Of a DNA stretch of 64,000 nt, positions 51,280-60,484 are shown piece by piece. The stretch comes from an uncultured beta proteobacterium. GTDB lineage: Bacteria > Pseudomonadota > Gammaproteobacteria > Burkholderiales > Burkholderiaceae_C. The notes under the pieces were generated by a model. That model had not been told where the DNA came from and searched no databases. It worked only from the letters and a program-made list of their open reading frames with translations. How positions within the stretch are numbered: the stretch's first letter is position 1; every line of letters begins with the position of its first letter. The stretch spans positions 1 to 64,000 of the forward strand of contig CAIKVZ010000116.1 in assembly GCA_903830985.1 (NCBI GenBank), written 5' to 3'. A program made the position numbers and the translations under genes.

Positions 51280-54174
51280 TTACGGGTTCTTGGACGGCGT
51301 CATCGCTACCGCGAAGTCCGGCACACCGCCGGGGGCTTGGGTGACGGGTGTCTGTTCACCATCAGTGAGTTCGGTGACGCGGGCCGCCAGGTACACGTCG
51401 AGTTCCTTGTACGTGATCCGGCCGTCCTTCTTGTAGTCCGCCCGACCGTTGACGCCCTCTACCAGGGCCTTGGTAAACGCACCATTGTTCCAGTCCGGAC
51501 TCTCTTGAGAAAACTGTTTTCGGGTGCTGGAAGAAAACACCACAACGCCATTTTCGTCGCTCGTCATGTCGTTGACCATGAGGTTCATGTCGGTCAACGC
51601 CAAGCGTCGACCGCCCAGCACGTTGCCCGAGTGGCATGCGTCGACAAAAAAAAGCGAGCGCCCCTGCATATTGGCCATGGTGTTCCTGATCTCGGTGAAG
51701 ACGACACCGGTGCTTTTGAGTTTGCTCGCATCGGCATTGACCGGCAGGTAATAAAAAGTTTCGTCGACATCGTTGATGCCATGACCGGCCAGAAAGAGCA
51801 CGCCAACGTCGCTGCCGGTGACCTGCGTTTGCAGCCACTTGAGGCCGGACAGAATCTTTTCCCGGGTTGCCTCCTTGTCCGTCAGCAGCCGGCTTTCCAC
51901 ATCCCGGTACATGCGGCCTTTTTGCAGCATCAGTGCGTTGGCAAAATCAACGGCATCCTTGGCGGCAAAATCCAGTTGGTATTCTTTCTTTTCGTATTTG
52001 CTCACACCCACCACCAGCATGTAAAGCTTGGGCTTGAGTTGTGCCATTTCCCCCTTGGCCGCCGCGACACCCTTCCAGGCCAAGCGCACTGTGCCAGGCG
52101 CCGATACGCCATTCTTGTTCTCCGCAAACAGCTGAATTTCGCTGTCCTGCGCTGAGATTGGCACCATGACCTCACGACTGCCGTCGGCGGCGCTGACGAT
52201 CAGATTTCGGGTGTCAGGTAAAACCACGGCCTGACCGTTGACCCGCACGCGAAGATGGGTCACCGGCGCATCTTCCGGCGTGCGCACGCTGTAACTCACT
52301 TTGACCTGATTGACCGACACCGTGCTGGCATCCAGCGGCGAAAAAATCTGCAGCACGGGAGGCAACACGTTTTGCACCTTGACAGCTTGCGTCTCGACCC
52401 GTCGGCCAACCTCCTTGTCGGCCTGGTGTACGGCCTTGTCTTCGCTTCCAGCACCCAAGATCCGGGCCACAATGTCAGGGTGATAAAAACGGCTTCGAAA
52501 CCGCGACGCCCCAAAGAAGTCCGCGGCACGCTCTTTTCCCTGATTCAAATGCCAGCCAATCAGATCCTCGCCACCCACCGAGGCGTTGTAGAAGCCTGAC
52601 GGCGTCCAGGCGACCCAGCGTTTCTTGTCGACGTGCGGAAAGAAAGCCAGGCGCTCCTTGCCGTCCTGCCGGCCAAACCAGCGTATGCTGCCGTCGTCAA
52701 AGGCCGCCACCACATAGCGCCCGTCGCCGGAAATATTGACCGCCCACGCAATCCCTGGCGTTGCTGTTTCCCATAGCGATTTTCCCGCTTGGTCAAAGAG
52801 GTGCAAGCTCTCATTGGTTCCCAGCACAAGGCCCCGGCCATCGGGTGCGATGGCCAGACTGCGCGACTTGTTGTATGGGTGGATGGCGAGCGCCGCGCCA
52901 TTCAAGGTCGGTGCGGAGCCATTCCTCCAATCGGCAACATCGAACCCTGTCGCCTCGGTGATCGGCGGGGACAAGGGCAGCTTGGAGGCATCGCCAAGAA
53001 TCAATCCCTTCTCCGCATCAAAACGCGCTGGAGACTTGCCATTCAAGGCATAGCCGAAACTCACGACCATGCCGTCTTCGGAGAGCGCCAGATTCTGGAA
53101 GTTGTCACGGAAATCGGCGATCGGACCGCTCACCAGGCGGGTGCGCGCACCGCTGGCGCCGAGCACCCCCCAGGCCGGATCGGCCGCAGCGAAAACGACT
53201 TCTCCCGCCGCGGTCGACCTGAGGTCCATGATGGCGTTGCTGGCCACACTCTCATCGCTGGGCGGCCCGTTTTTGGCCAGCGACCAGCGACGAATGACGG
53301 TATGTTTATTGACTTGAAAAAGGCCAGCGGCAAACAATGTTTTGCCATCCTTTGACCATGCCACCGAACCCAGGTTGCCGTTATTCACGCTTGCCGTGTC
53401 CGGCGCAATGAGCAAACGCAGTGTTGTGGCGTCGAGTACGTTGACCCTGGGGCTGTCATTGAAGCCCACGGCGATCTTGCTGCCATCAGGGGAAAAACGC
53501 ACGCCATGGGGTTGTTTGCCGCCCGGCGCCGCCGCCTTGATCAGCAATTTCAGCCGATTCCCGGCCAGGGAGTAAAGGCGCAATTGACCATCCATGGAAC
53601 TGACGATCATCCTGTCGCCAGCGCCGAAATCAACGCCCGAACTGGCCCGGGCGTACTCGGCATCGCTGCCCACCACCTCCCAGGAGTCAGTTCGGAAAAC
53701 CCGCACACCGTTGGCATTCAAAGTGACCGCAAGCAAGCGTCCGTCGCCCGACCAGGCAATGTCCAGGATGATGCTCGGAAAATCAGGCAAGCGCTTGATC
53801 AGGCGCCCCGATGCGCGGTCATGCAGGTAGAGGCTGACTCCCGCCTCACCGTCCTGGGTAAAGCCGCCCAACGCCACCGTGGCGCCATCCGGCGAGATCG
53901 CCGTGGCATACAACTCGCCCTCCTTGTCATCCCCAAGGGGCGGGCGCAGGGTGCTCAGCAGGCGGCCGCTGGGAAGGTCCCAGACGCGCGCCGTCTTGTC
54001 TTCGGCGGCAGTCACCAGATAGCGCCCCGCGGCATCCACCGCCAAGCGGTGAATTTTCGCGATGTGCATGCCGGCATTGATGCGCAGCACGGGCTCAGTA
54101 ACTGCTTCGGTTGCGCCGACGCTCGGCGACCCGGCGGTAAGCCAAAGGCCCAGGACCAGCATCCAATGCTTCAA
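51280..54174 (-). CDS. Exported WD40-like repeat protein with caspase (metacaspase-type) domain
   Basis: The 964-residue protein starts at TTG 54174, six bases after GGAG, giving MKHWMLVLGLWLTAGSPSVG, a clear signal peptide; the ATG 12 bases later lacks a site. Residues about 30-560 are beta-propeller (WD40-like) repeats such as HRLAVDAAGRYLVTAAEDKT and ARVWDLPSGRLL. An Ig-like stretch follows. A C14 caspase domain lies at about 710-960, with LMLVVGVSKYEKK-like start, His798 in LAGHGIND and Cys847 in FVDACHSGN. This is a periplasmic or surface protease or pseudo-protease. It lies 61 bp after the OmpA-type lipoprotein gene, probably in one operon. Confidence 0.88.
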   Translation of the reverse strand: MKHWMLVLGLWLTAGSPSVGATEAVTEPVLRINAGMHIAKIHRLAVDAAGRYLVTAAEDKTARVWDLPSGRLLSTLRPPLGDDKEGELYATAISPDGATVALGGFTQDGEAGVSLYLHDRASGRLIKRLPDFPSIILDIAWSGDGRLLAVTLNANGVRVFRTDSWEVVGSDAEYARASSGVDFGAGDRMIVSSMDGQLRLYSLAGNRLKLLIKAAAPGGKQPHGVRFSPDGSKIAVGFNDSPRVNVLDATTLRLLIAPDTASVNNGNLGSVAWSKDGKTLFAAGLFQVNKHTVIRRWSLAKNGPPSDESVASNAIMDLRSTAAGEVVFAAADPAWGVLGASGARTRLVSGPIADFRDNFQNLALSEDGMVVSFGYALNGKSPARFDAEKGLILGDASKLPLSPPITEATGFDVADWRNGSAPTLNGAALAIHPYNKSRSLAIAPDGRGLVLGTNESLHLFDQAGKSLWETATPGIAWAVNISGDGRYVVAAFDDGSIRWFGRQDGKERLAFFPHVDKKRWVAWTPSGFYNASVGGEDLIGWHLNQGKERAADFFGASRFRSRFYHPDIVARILGAGSEDKAVHQADKEVGRRVETQAVKVQNVLPPVLQIFSPLDASTVSVNQVKVSYSVRTPEDAPVTHLRVRVNGQAVVLPDTRNLIVSAADGSREVMVPISAQDSEIQLFAENKNGVSAPGTVRLAWKGVAAAKGEMAQLKPKLYMLVVGVSKYEKKEYQLDFAAKDAVDFANALMLQKGRMYRDVESRLLTDKEATREKILSGLKWLQTQVTGSDVGVLFLAGHGINDVDETFYYLPVNADASKLKSTGVVFTEIRNTMANMQGRSLFFVDACHSGNVLGGRRLALTDMNLMVNDMTSDENGVVVFSSSTRKQFSQESPDWNNGAFTKALVEGVNGRADYKKDGRITYKELDVYLAARVTELTDGEQTPVTQAPGGVPDFAVAMTPSKNP

Positions 54175-54235
54175 AGTGAACTCCGGCTTGCAAATCTGGA
54201 ATGAAAGGCTGGCCCGGTCTGGGCCCGCAGCTGGA

Positions 54236-54859
54236 TCAAAGCTTGTTGACGGTGGACTTGACCTTGTCATAAATGCTGCCTGCCGTTTCGCCCGCCTTTT
54301 TGAGAAAACGATCCAGACCCTCAGACAGTCTGTCGGCCAGCGATGCGCCGCCGAGCTTGTCCATCGACTCACCCAATACGATGATTTCAGTGCGCCGGTT
54401 CGACTGGCGTCCATCAGCGGTCGTGTTCTCAGCAACCGGATTGGTCATGCCAAAGCCCTGGGTCTGAATGCGCGCGTCTTTCAAACCACGGGTCAGGAAG
54501 CCCTGTTTCACTGCAGCGGCGCGTGCCTGCGACAGGAGCAGATTGGCTTGTGCGCTGCCGACGTTGTCGGTGTGACCTTCGACAATCACATTGGCCTTGG
54601 TCTTCTCCTTGAGAATCACGGCGACGCGATCCAGGAATATTTCGCCGTCCGGCTTGACCACTGATTTGCCGGTATCAAACAGGATGCGCTCATCAGAACT
54701 GATCATCGCGCCGCGCGGTGTCTGCGACAAGCGCACTGCCTTTTTTTCGACCGCAACGTCAGCCGTGTTTTCGTCCTTGCTGGGGTTGGTGACGCAGGCG
54801 CCCAGACTCAGCGCCAGAAGAAACCCCCCCAACCATCGACTGCTTGCATGCAAAGCCAT
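54236..54859 (-). CDS. OmpA-family outer-membrane lipoprotein
   Basis: A 207-residue lipoprotein. The lipobox is LSLGAC (Cys about 21) and Val-Thr-Asn follow, so outer-membrane sorting is expected. The OmpA C-terminal peptidoglycan-binding domain spans about 50-165, with SSDERILFDTGKSVVKPDGE, VIVEGHTDNVGSAQANLLLS and GRQSNRRTEIIVLG. A helical tail (RLSEGLDRFLKKAGETAGSI) is extra to the family. GGGGGT precedes ATG 54859. It may anchor or present the caspase protein encoded just after it; that is inference. Confidence 0.9.
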   Translation of the reverse strand: MALHASSRWLGGFLLALSLGACVTNPSKDENTADVAVEKKAVRLSQTPRGAMISSDERILFDTGKSVVKPDGEIFLDRVAVILKEKTKANVIVEGHTDNVGSAQANLLLSQARAAAVKQGFLTRGLKDARIQTQGFGMTNPVAENTTADGRQSNRRTEIIVLGESMDKLGGASLADRLSEGLDRFLKKAGETAGSIYDKVKSTVNKL

Positions 54860-55012
54860 CTGAACCCCCGGTTTGTTGTCTTTCTGGTTAGCACAATTGG
54901 CAGCCAGCCTGTTCATTGTAGATCCTGATTTGCCGCCACTGCCGGCCGATCTTGCCAGGCAATTCAACCCTGTCCATTTCGCGTTGAACCGGCAAAGCAG
55001 GACCAGTGAACG

Positions 55013-55852
55013 CTAATCAACGGGCACTCTTTGACTGGACTGCCCGAAAATCCAGGAGACCGCCACGCCCCCTGAATAGCCACTCTTGCGGGTCACCAAG
55101 GGGCTGTTTTCGAATACTGCACCCCGCAGGTTGTCATAGCGGACAAACCCACCCACCCAACACGACGGAAGCCGCGTCCACAGCGCCGACAGGAGTTGAA
55201 CCCCGGCATAGCCTGCCTTGGCATCAAAGGCGGGCCGGTCAACATGGCTGTACTCGGGCTTGACGCCATAAAAGTAGGCGTGCTGGGCCTTGCTGCCATA
55301 GATCGGGCCCGCCACCGTTCCCAAGGTCCAACCGCGCCAACCCAGTGGGTTGTTGACATCCAGGGCGATGCGTGGTGTGAATTGCCAGCCGATGTCCTGT
55401 GGATTGCGCTCCAGGGTGAACGCCGCACGCACCGGTACAAACAACTTCAGCGCGGCATCATGACCCGACGAGTGCCAGAGTTTGACGTCAACGGAGGGGC
55501 CCAACTCCAGACTGGAACGCAGGTCGTGCATGTCGCGGCGAACTTTGACGTTGCTGCTGCTGGCGGGGGGGGACGCCGCGACACTCAGGTTGACCTCAAA
55601 CAAGTCCGAGTCGAACAGCACGGCCCTGGCACCATCTTTATCCGCTTTGAAAAAATCGCCCCGGTACACCACATAGGGCATGGGCAAAACCTGATTCCCG
55701 GTTTCGACGGCGCCGCGATAGGCCGGGAAATGCACTGTGGCAATACCCAGACCGACTTCCCAAAGCGGCTTCTCTTGCGCCATGCCCGAGGCGTGCCACA
55801 TGCAGCAAGCCATGAAAACAGATAGCGGACCGATAACAGAAAAACGTTTCAT
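55013..55852 (-). CDS. MipA/OmpV-family outer-membrane protein
   Basis: A 279-residue beta-barrel protein with a signal peptide (SVIGPLSVFMACCMWHASGM, cleavage near GMA-QEK). The family opening WEVGLGIATVHFPAYRGAVE and MPYVVYRGDFFKADKDGARA are present. The barrel ends with GYSGGVAVSWIFGQS. MipA in E. coli scaffolds murein enzymes; other members are osmotic or antibiotic-linked porin-like proteins. It lies 28 bp after the ABC permease stop of the biosynthetic operon, so it may be co-transcribed and form part of the export path, and 153 bp before the OmpA gene. Confidence 0.88.
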   Translation of the reverse strand: MKRFSVIGPLSVFMACCMWHASGMAQEKPLWEVGLGIATVHFPAYRGAVETGNQVLPMPYVVYRGDFFKADKDGARAVLFDSDLFEVNLSVAASPPASSSNVKVRRDMHDLRSSLELGPSVDVKLWHSSGHDAALKLFVPVRAAFTLERNPQDIGWQFTPRIALDVNNPLGWRGWTLGTVAGPIYGSKAQHAYFYGVKPEYSHVDRPAFDAKAGYAGVQLLSALWTRLPSCWVGGFVRYDNLRGAVFENSPLVTRKSGYSGGVAVSWIFGQSSQRVPVD

Positions 55853-55880
55853 GGGGCATCCTTATCCGCTGGTAAAACAA

Positions 55881-57047
55881 TTACTGACGCCGAAACAGCA
55901 GGTAAGCGCCCGCCAGCATCAGCGCCGAGAAGCCGCCCAGGCGCGCCACCCGGGGCAGCACAGCGTTGTAGTCTGCGCCCCGCAGCAGCACGTCGAGCAA
56001 GGCTTCCAATCCCCAGTTCATGGGCGAATAGGCGGCAATCTGCTGCATCACTTCGGGCATGACGAAGAGCGGCACCATGATGCCGCCCAGCGCCGCCATC
56101 AGCACATTCAGGATGGGACCCAGCGTGGAAGCCTGGGCATGGGTGCGCACCAGGCAGGCCACCGCCAGGGCCAGACTCACGGCAGCGGCGCTGATGGCCA
56201 GCAGCACCAGCACCAGCGCGCTCCAGTGGATGCCCTGCAGCGACAGCGCATCGCCGCCCAGCAACGGCATCAGCCAGACCCCGACCGACAGCATCAGCAC
56301 GGCCTGTACGCCGTTGATCGTCATGTAGGACGCCAGCTTGGCGGCCAGCACTGCGGCAGGTGATGCGCCCAGGCTGCGCAGGCGCGCCAGCGCACCACAG
56401 CTGCGCTCATCGACAAACAAGCCGGCGATGGAGGCGACCACGAAGAACATGCCGAAGACCAGCCAGCCCGGCACGCTTTGCTGGACCGAGCTGGGGCGCA
56501 GCTGAGTGCCGGCGCGCTTCGCTTCTACCAGGGCCGTGCTGAACAGGACCTGCGTGGCCTGCTGGGCATCGGCACGAGGATCGATTTGCGTCAGCAGGCT
56601 TTCCGTGCGCAGCTGCGCCACGTGCAGCACCAGGCTGGCGCGGGTGCTCTCGAACAGCCCCTTGTCCAGGCCCGGCTCGGCCAGGAAATGCACTTTTTCG
56701 GCATGCTCTCCTTCCTGCTCCTGGTCCAGCGACTGGGCAAATCCGGCGTCCACGCGCAGCAGGTATTTCAGTCTGCCGGCGCGCACAGCGTCCTGCAGGT
56801 CCTCAGAACCCGGCGTGACCGGCGCGCCGTGCTCGCGGCTCCAGTCCTTGAGCAGGCGTTCGCCCTGGCGGCTATGGTCCAGATCGACGACGGCATAGCG
56901 CAGCGCCTGGACCCTGGGCGAGTACACGTCCTTGAGTGCCATCGACATGACGACGATGAACACCATGGGCAGCAAAAAAAGGGCGGCCAGACCATGCACG
57001 TCGCGCGACAGCGCGAGCAGCTCTTTTTTGGCAAGGGCAAAAAACAT
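55881..57047 (-). CDS. ABC-2 type transporter permease of the biosynthetic operon
   Basis: A 388-residue permease. An N-terminal helix (LAALFLLPMVFIVVMSMAL, about 18-36) is followed by a large extracytoplasmic domain. Five C-terminal helices come next (from about 195), including VFGMFFVVASIAGLFVDE and LGPILNVLMAALGGIMVPLF. This is the ABC-2/NatB-YhhJ layout of drug, lipid and polyketide exporters. ATG 57047 lies 2 bases after the ATPase stop. It probably exports the product of the dar-like genes upstream. Confidence 0.9.
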   Translation of the reverse strand: MFFALAKKELLALSRDVHGLAALFLLPMVFIVVMSMALKDVYSPRVQALRYAVVDLDHSRQGERLLKDWSREHGAPVTPGSEDLQDAVRAGRLKYLLRVDAGFAQSLDQEQEGEHAEKVHFLAEPGLDKGLFESTRASLVLHVAQLRTESLLTQIDPRADAQQATQVLFSTALVEAKRAGTQLRPSSVQQSVPGWLVFGMFFVVASIAGLFVDERSCGALARLRSLGASPAAVLAAKLASYMTINGVQAVLMLSVGVWLMPLLGGDALSLQGIHWSALVLVLLAISAAAVSLALAVACLVRTHAQASTLGPILNVLMAALGGIMVPLFVMPEVMQQIAAYSPMNWGLEALLDVLLRGADYNAVLPRVARLGGFSALMLAGAYLLFRRQ

Positions 57048-57049
57048 GG

Positions 57050-57970
57050 TCAGTCGCGCAGCGAGCGGTGAGTCAATGACATGAACAGCTGCTCCAGGTC
57101 GGTCTGGCCAAAGTGCGCTTGACGCAGTTGCAGACCGGCCGACGCGACGCTGCGCAACACTTCGGGCAGCAGCACCGGATCCCCCAGCGCCAGCACGGCA
57201 CCCCGGCCCTGCGCCGCGGCCTGACCAAAAGTCGACAGCACCTGCAGCAGACGGTCCTGCGCGCCTTCGCCCTCGACCTCGACACGCAAGGTGGCGGCGC
57301 CGGCGAGCAGGTCCTGCAGCGTGCCCTGGCACAGCACCCGTCCCTGGTCCAGGATGACGATGCGGTCGGCAATGGCCTGCACCTCTTCCATGTAGTGCGA
57401 AGTGTAGATCACAGCGCAGCCCTCGCGCGCCAGTTGTCTGATGGCGTCGAGCAGAAAAGCGCGCGATTGCGGATCGACGCCCACGGTGGGTTCGTCAAAC
57501 AGTATCAGTTCGGGCCGGTGCAGCAAGGCGATAGACAAATTGAGCCGACGCTTGAGGCCGCCCGAAAGCCGCTGCGCCTGCACCGAGCGGTAGTTCTGCA
57601 ACTGGCCCAGGCCGATGCAGGTATCGATGCGCTCGGCCTTCGCTGCGCCGCGCAGTCCACCCACGCCGGCGAAGCAGTCCAGGTTCTCCCGCACGCTCAG
57701 TGTCGGATAGAACGCGTACTCCTGGGGTGCGATGGCGATGCAGGTCGCTCGCGTGCGGCGCACTTCAGCCAGCGGCAAGCCGTCGATCTCGATCTGGCCC
57801 TGCTGCATCTCCAGGATGCCGGCGAGTTGGGCGATCAAGGTGGTCTTGCCCGCACCATTGGGGCCCAGCAGGCCCATCACCTCACCGCGCACGGCGCTCA
57901 AACTGACCTGTTGCAGTACGTCGGCTGTGGCGCCGGGGTAGCGGAAACACAACTCGCGTATGGCCAGCAT
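57050..57970 (-). CDS. ABC transporter ATPase of the biosynthetic operon
   Basis: A 306-residue ATPase. Walker A is GLLGPNGAGKTTLI, the Q-loop APQEYAFYPTLSVREN, the signature LSGGLKRRLNLSIALL, Walker B LILFDEPTVGVDPQ and the H-loop YTSHYMEEV. The C-terminal extension after about 215 is the usual accessory part of drug-exporter ATPases. ATG 57970 shares one base with the stop of the BtrH-like gene (TGATG). With the permease that follows it forms the exporter of the cluster product. Confidence 0.92.
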   Translation of the reverse strand: MLAIRELCFRYPGATADVLQQVSLSAVRGEVMGLLGPNGAGKTTLIAQLAGILEMQQGQIEIDGLPLAEVRRTRATCIAIAPQEYAFYPTLSVRENLDCFAGVGGLRGAAKAERIDTCIGLGQLQNYRSVQAQRLSGGLKRRLNLSIALLHRPELILFDEPTVGVDPQSRAFLLDAIRQLAREGCAVIYTSHYMEEVQAIADRIVILDQGRVLCQGTLQDLLAGAATLRVEVEGEGAQDRLLQVLSTFGQAAAQGRGAVLALGDPVLLPEVLRSVASAGLQLRQAHFGQTDLEQLFMSLTHRSLRD

Positions 57971-58962
57971 CACTTGACGGCGTTGCGCAGCGTTCGAAAG
58001 AATTCTTTTTCCTGGTCGGCCAGCGCCAACAGCGAATCGGCCAGCGCGGCGAAGTCAACCGTATCGCGGCCCTTGATCATGCGCACCGCCTGCAGCGCAA
58101 AGCCGCGCCAGTCGTCGCCAATGGCGTTCAAACGTTCGGCCAGCAGGCTCAATTCCGGCAGTGCGCACAGGGCCGCGGCTTCCTGCAAGAAGCTGGCGTA
58201 CAGAAAACGAAAACCTGCGCCACCGGTGCCGATTTCTTCCTGCATGCGCACGATGTGCCCGATGTAGTTCAGGCCGTACTCGTCGTTGTGCAGTTTGCGG
58301 ATCCTGCGCGCCAGCATGCGCATGCCGCGCACACCGACCACCGGAAACGGACCCAGCATGATGCGCGTGGTCTTGACGATCGCCTGGCGTACCGCGGCGG
58401 CGCTGACTTCGGTGCGCCCCAAGGTGTCGGGGTAATACAGCAAGCCTTTGGGTGCCAGCACGCCCTTGGCAAAACGAGCCCGCTGCAAGTCGGCGCTGGC
58501 GCAGCGCTGCGGATCTTCCGCCACCGGATCACTGATCAGGTAGTCATCGCCTTCCCGTCCATACACCAGCAGATTGTGGGCATTGAAGTGAAAGCGCATG
58601 TCGGGCGGGAAGTAGGGCAGCCAATACACCGAGGTCTGCAGCCCGACGACCTTGCCCTGATCCAGCAATTCATCGAGTCGGCGCTGGCCCTGGGCCTCAC
58701 TGGAGAAGGTCTCGAAGTGCAGTCGCACATCAAAGGGTTTGCGCAAGCCTTTGAGGATGAACTTGGGCGGCATGCGGTAGGCGATCAGCGGAAAGCCGGT
58801 CAGCTTGACAAACGGCAGATAGGCAAATGACAGTGCCGAGGACAAACCGAAGGCCATGGCCTCCGACAGGCTCGCACCGTAATGGCTGAACAGGTTGGAT
58901 GCGACGCCGCTCTCGCAGTGCGCTGCGTGGCGATGCCGAAAGGGGGTGGCGGCGGCATTCAT
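57970..58962 (-). CDS. BtrH-like (butirosin H N-terminal domain) acyl-transfer protein
   Basis: The 330-residue protein opens with FRHRHAAHCESGVASNLFSH, where Cys in HCESG and the NLFSHYG segment match BtrH N-terminal domains. BtrH moves an acyl group from a carrier protein to an acceptor in butirosin biosynthesis. Other conserved-looking stretches are MRFHFNAHNLLVYGREGDDY, LISDPVAEDPQ and FAKGVLAPKGLLYYPD. In dialkylresorcinol/flexirubin-type clusters such a gene usually sits by darB and the ABC genes, as here, and may esterify the head group. The start is ATG 58962, overlapping the previous stop (ATGA). Confidence 0.8.
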   Translation of the reverse strand: MNAAATPFRHRHAAHCESGVASNLFSHYGASLSEAMAFGLSSALSFAYLPFVKLTGFPLIAYRMPPKFILKGLRKPFDVRLHFETFSSEAQGQRRLDELLDQGKVVGLQTSVYWLPYFPPDMRFHFNAHNLLVYGREGDDYLISDPVAEDPQRCASADLQRARFAKGVLAPKGLLYYPDTLGRTEVSAAAVRQAIVKTTRIMLGPFPVVGVRGMRMLARRIRKLHNDEYGLNYIGHIVRMQEEIGTGGAGFRFLYASFLQEAAALCALPELSLLAERLNAIGDDWRGFALQAVRMIKGRDTVDFAALADSLLALADQEKEFFRTLRNAVK

Positions 58963-59354
58963 GGAAGTTGCTGCAATTGCTCGATGCGCAGGCCCAGCGC
59001 CATGGCGTAGCGCTGCAGCAGCGCGGGCTTCAGGCGGGCAAAGATGCGGGGACGAAAATGACGCCGTATGCGCCATTGCCAGATGCCGGTCACCTGCGAC
59101 AGCAGGGGCAGGTCCATGCGCTGGGTCCACATCCAGACTTCCAGCGGTGCGGTCTGGCCCGCCAGGCAACGCAGCCGCGCCGCATCGGCAAAGGCGTTCA
59201 GGCGCTGCACCGCCTGCAGGGTCACGGTTTCGTCGAGTTCCGAGCCGCGCGAAGCGACCAGCACCATGCGACCCTCGGCATCCTTGGCATACATCACCTT
59301 GCGGTGATGACCCAGGGTGCGGTTGCCTTCCTGCGGCACCTCGGAGACGTCCAT
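58959..59354 (-). CDS. Unknown 131-residue protein of the biosynthetic operon
   Basis: I do not recognise this protein. It is basic and soluble, with no signal peptide. It opens MDVSEVPQEGNRTLGHHRKV and contains GRMVLVASRGSELDETVTLQ, LEVWMWTQRMDLPLLSQVTG and IWQWRIRRHFRP. It is mostly helical towards the end (RYAMALGLRIEQLQQLP). It overlaps the darB stop by TGATG and the BtrH-like start by ATGA, so it must be made with them. A carrier, adaptor or small tailoring role is possible. Confidence 0.75.
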   Translation of the reverse strand: MDVSEVPQEGNRTLGHHRKVMYAKDAEGRMVLVASRGSELDETVTLQAVQRLNAFADAARLRCLAGQTAPLEVWMWTQRMDLPLLSQVTGIWQWRIRRHFRPRIFARLKPALLQRYAMALGLRIEQLQQLP

Positions 59355-60484
59355 CAGACCGCTTCCATGAAAACAAAACCGCTGGAAAAACGCCCGCTCT
59401 CGGGCGCAAACATCAGCAGCGTATCGCCGCGCTGCAGGCGCCCGCTGCGAAACAGTTCGTCGAGCATGATGAAGGGCGAGGCCGATCCGGTGTTGCCCTT
59501 TTCGCAAAGATTGCTGAACCAGCGCTCGCGCGGAATGTCGAGCCCGAGCTCCTGCAGGCTGAGCTCGATCGGACGCGCGAAGTAGTTGGACGACATGTGC
59601 GGCAAAAACCAGTCGATGCGTCGCTGGCGCAGGCCGCGCTTGTCGATGAGCGCGCGCAGCGGTTCGGTGAGCGTGCTGCGCACCACGTGTTCGTTGAGCA
59701 GACGCACGTCCTGCTTGACAGCAAACACCGAGCGTGTGGCCCAGTCGCGGGAACTGAACTGCTGCCAACCGGACAGGCTGCCATCGTCGTTCTTCTCGGC
59801 TCCGGAGTACATGCAGGTCGGCAATTCATGCGCCGCCGAAGACAACTCTATCCAGTCCACGCGCAGGCTCAGCGTGTCGCGCGGCGCATTCTCCAACATC
59901 ACTGCACCGGCGCCGTCGGACAGCATCCAGCGCAGAAAGTCCTTTTCGAAGGCCAGCTCCGGTCGCCCTTGCAGTTCCTGCTCGTTGTACTCGTATTCGG
60001 CGTCGAAATTGCGGGCGTGCAATGCAGCAGAAGCCAGCTCGGAAGCCACGGCCACGCTGCGTTGCGCGTCACCGGCCTTCACCGACAGCCAGGCGTACTT
60101 GAAGGCAGCTATGCCGGAGACGCAAATACCCGCCAGCGACACCACTTCCAGGTGCGGCCAGCCCAGTTCACCATGCACCATGACGCCGTGTGCGGGCATC
60201 AGCTGATCGGGGCGGGACGTGGCTGCGGCCAGACAGTCCACACGGCCCACGGCACCCAGGCCCCCGACGGCGCGTGCCGCCAACTGCGCATTCGTCATGG
60301 TGGCGTTGCCGGCTCGGTCCATCGCGTAGTGGCGTTGCCGGATGCCGTTGCTGCGCAACACCATGCGGCGGGCCTTGGAGGGCTTGCCACCCACCATGCC
60401 CAACACTTTCTCCATGTCGTCGTTGCCGACCGGCTCCTGCGGCAAGTACGCCGCGGTTGACGTGACATAAACCTCAATGCTCAT
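59354..60484 (-). CDS. darB: KAS III-type ketoacyl-ACP synthase, DarB-like
   Basis: A 376-residue thiolase-fold condensing enzyme. The FabH/DarB triad is present: Cys121 in VSLAGICVSGIAAF, His296 in LPHMSSNYFARP and Asn331 in EKGNTGSASPFIML. Features such as MVLRSNGIRQRHYAMDRAGN and YEYNEQELQGRPELAFEKDF point to the DarB subgroup, which supplies one acyl chain for dialkylresorcinol formation. The start is ATG 60484, inside the end of the darA-like gene. The cluster context supports the name; the chain substrate is not readable. Confidence 0.85.
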   Translation of the reverse strand: MSIEVYVTSTAAYLPQEPVGNDDMEKVLGMVGGKPSKARRMVLRSNGIRQRHYAMDRAGNATMTNAQLAARAVGGLGAVGRVDCLAAATSRPDQLMPAHGVMVHGELGWPHLEVVSLAGICVSGIAAFKYAWLSVKAGDAQRSVAVASELASAALHARNFDAEYEYNEQELQGRPELAFEKDFLRWMLSDGAGAVMLENAPRDTLSLRVDWIELSSAAHELPTCMYSGAEKNDDGSLSGWQQFSSRDWATRSVFAVKQDVRLLNEHVVRSTLTEPLRALIDKRGLRQRRIDWFLPHMSSNYFARPIELSLQELGLDIPRERWFSNLCEKGNTGSASPFIMLDELFRSGRLQRGDTLLMFAPESGRFSSGFVFMEAV

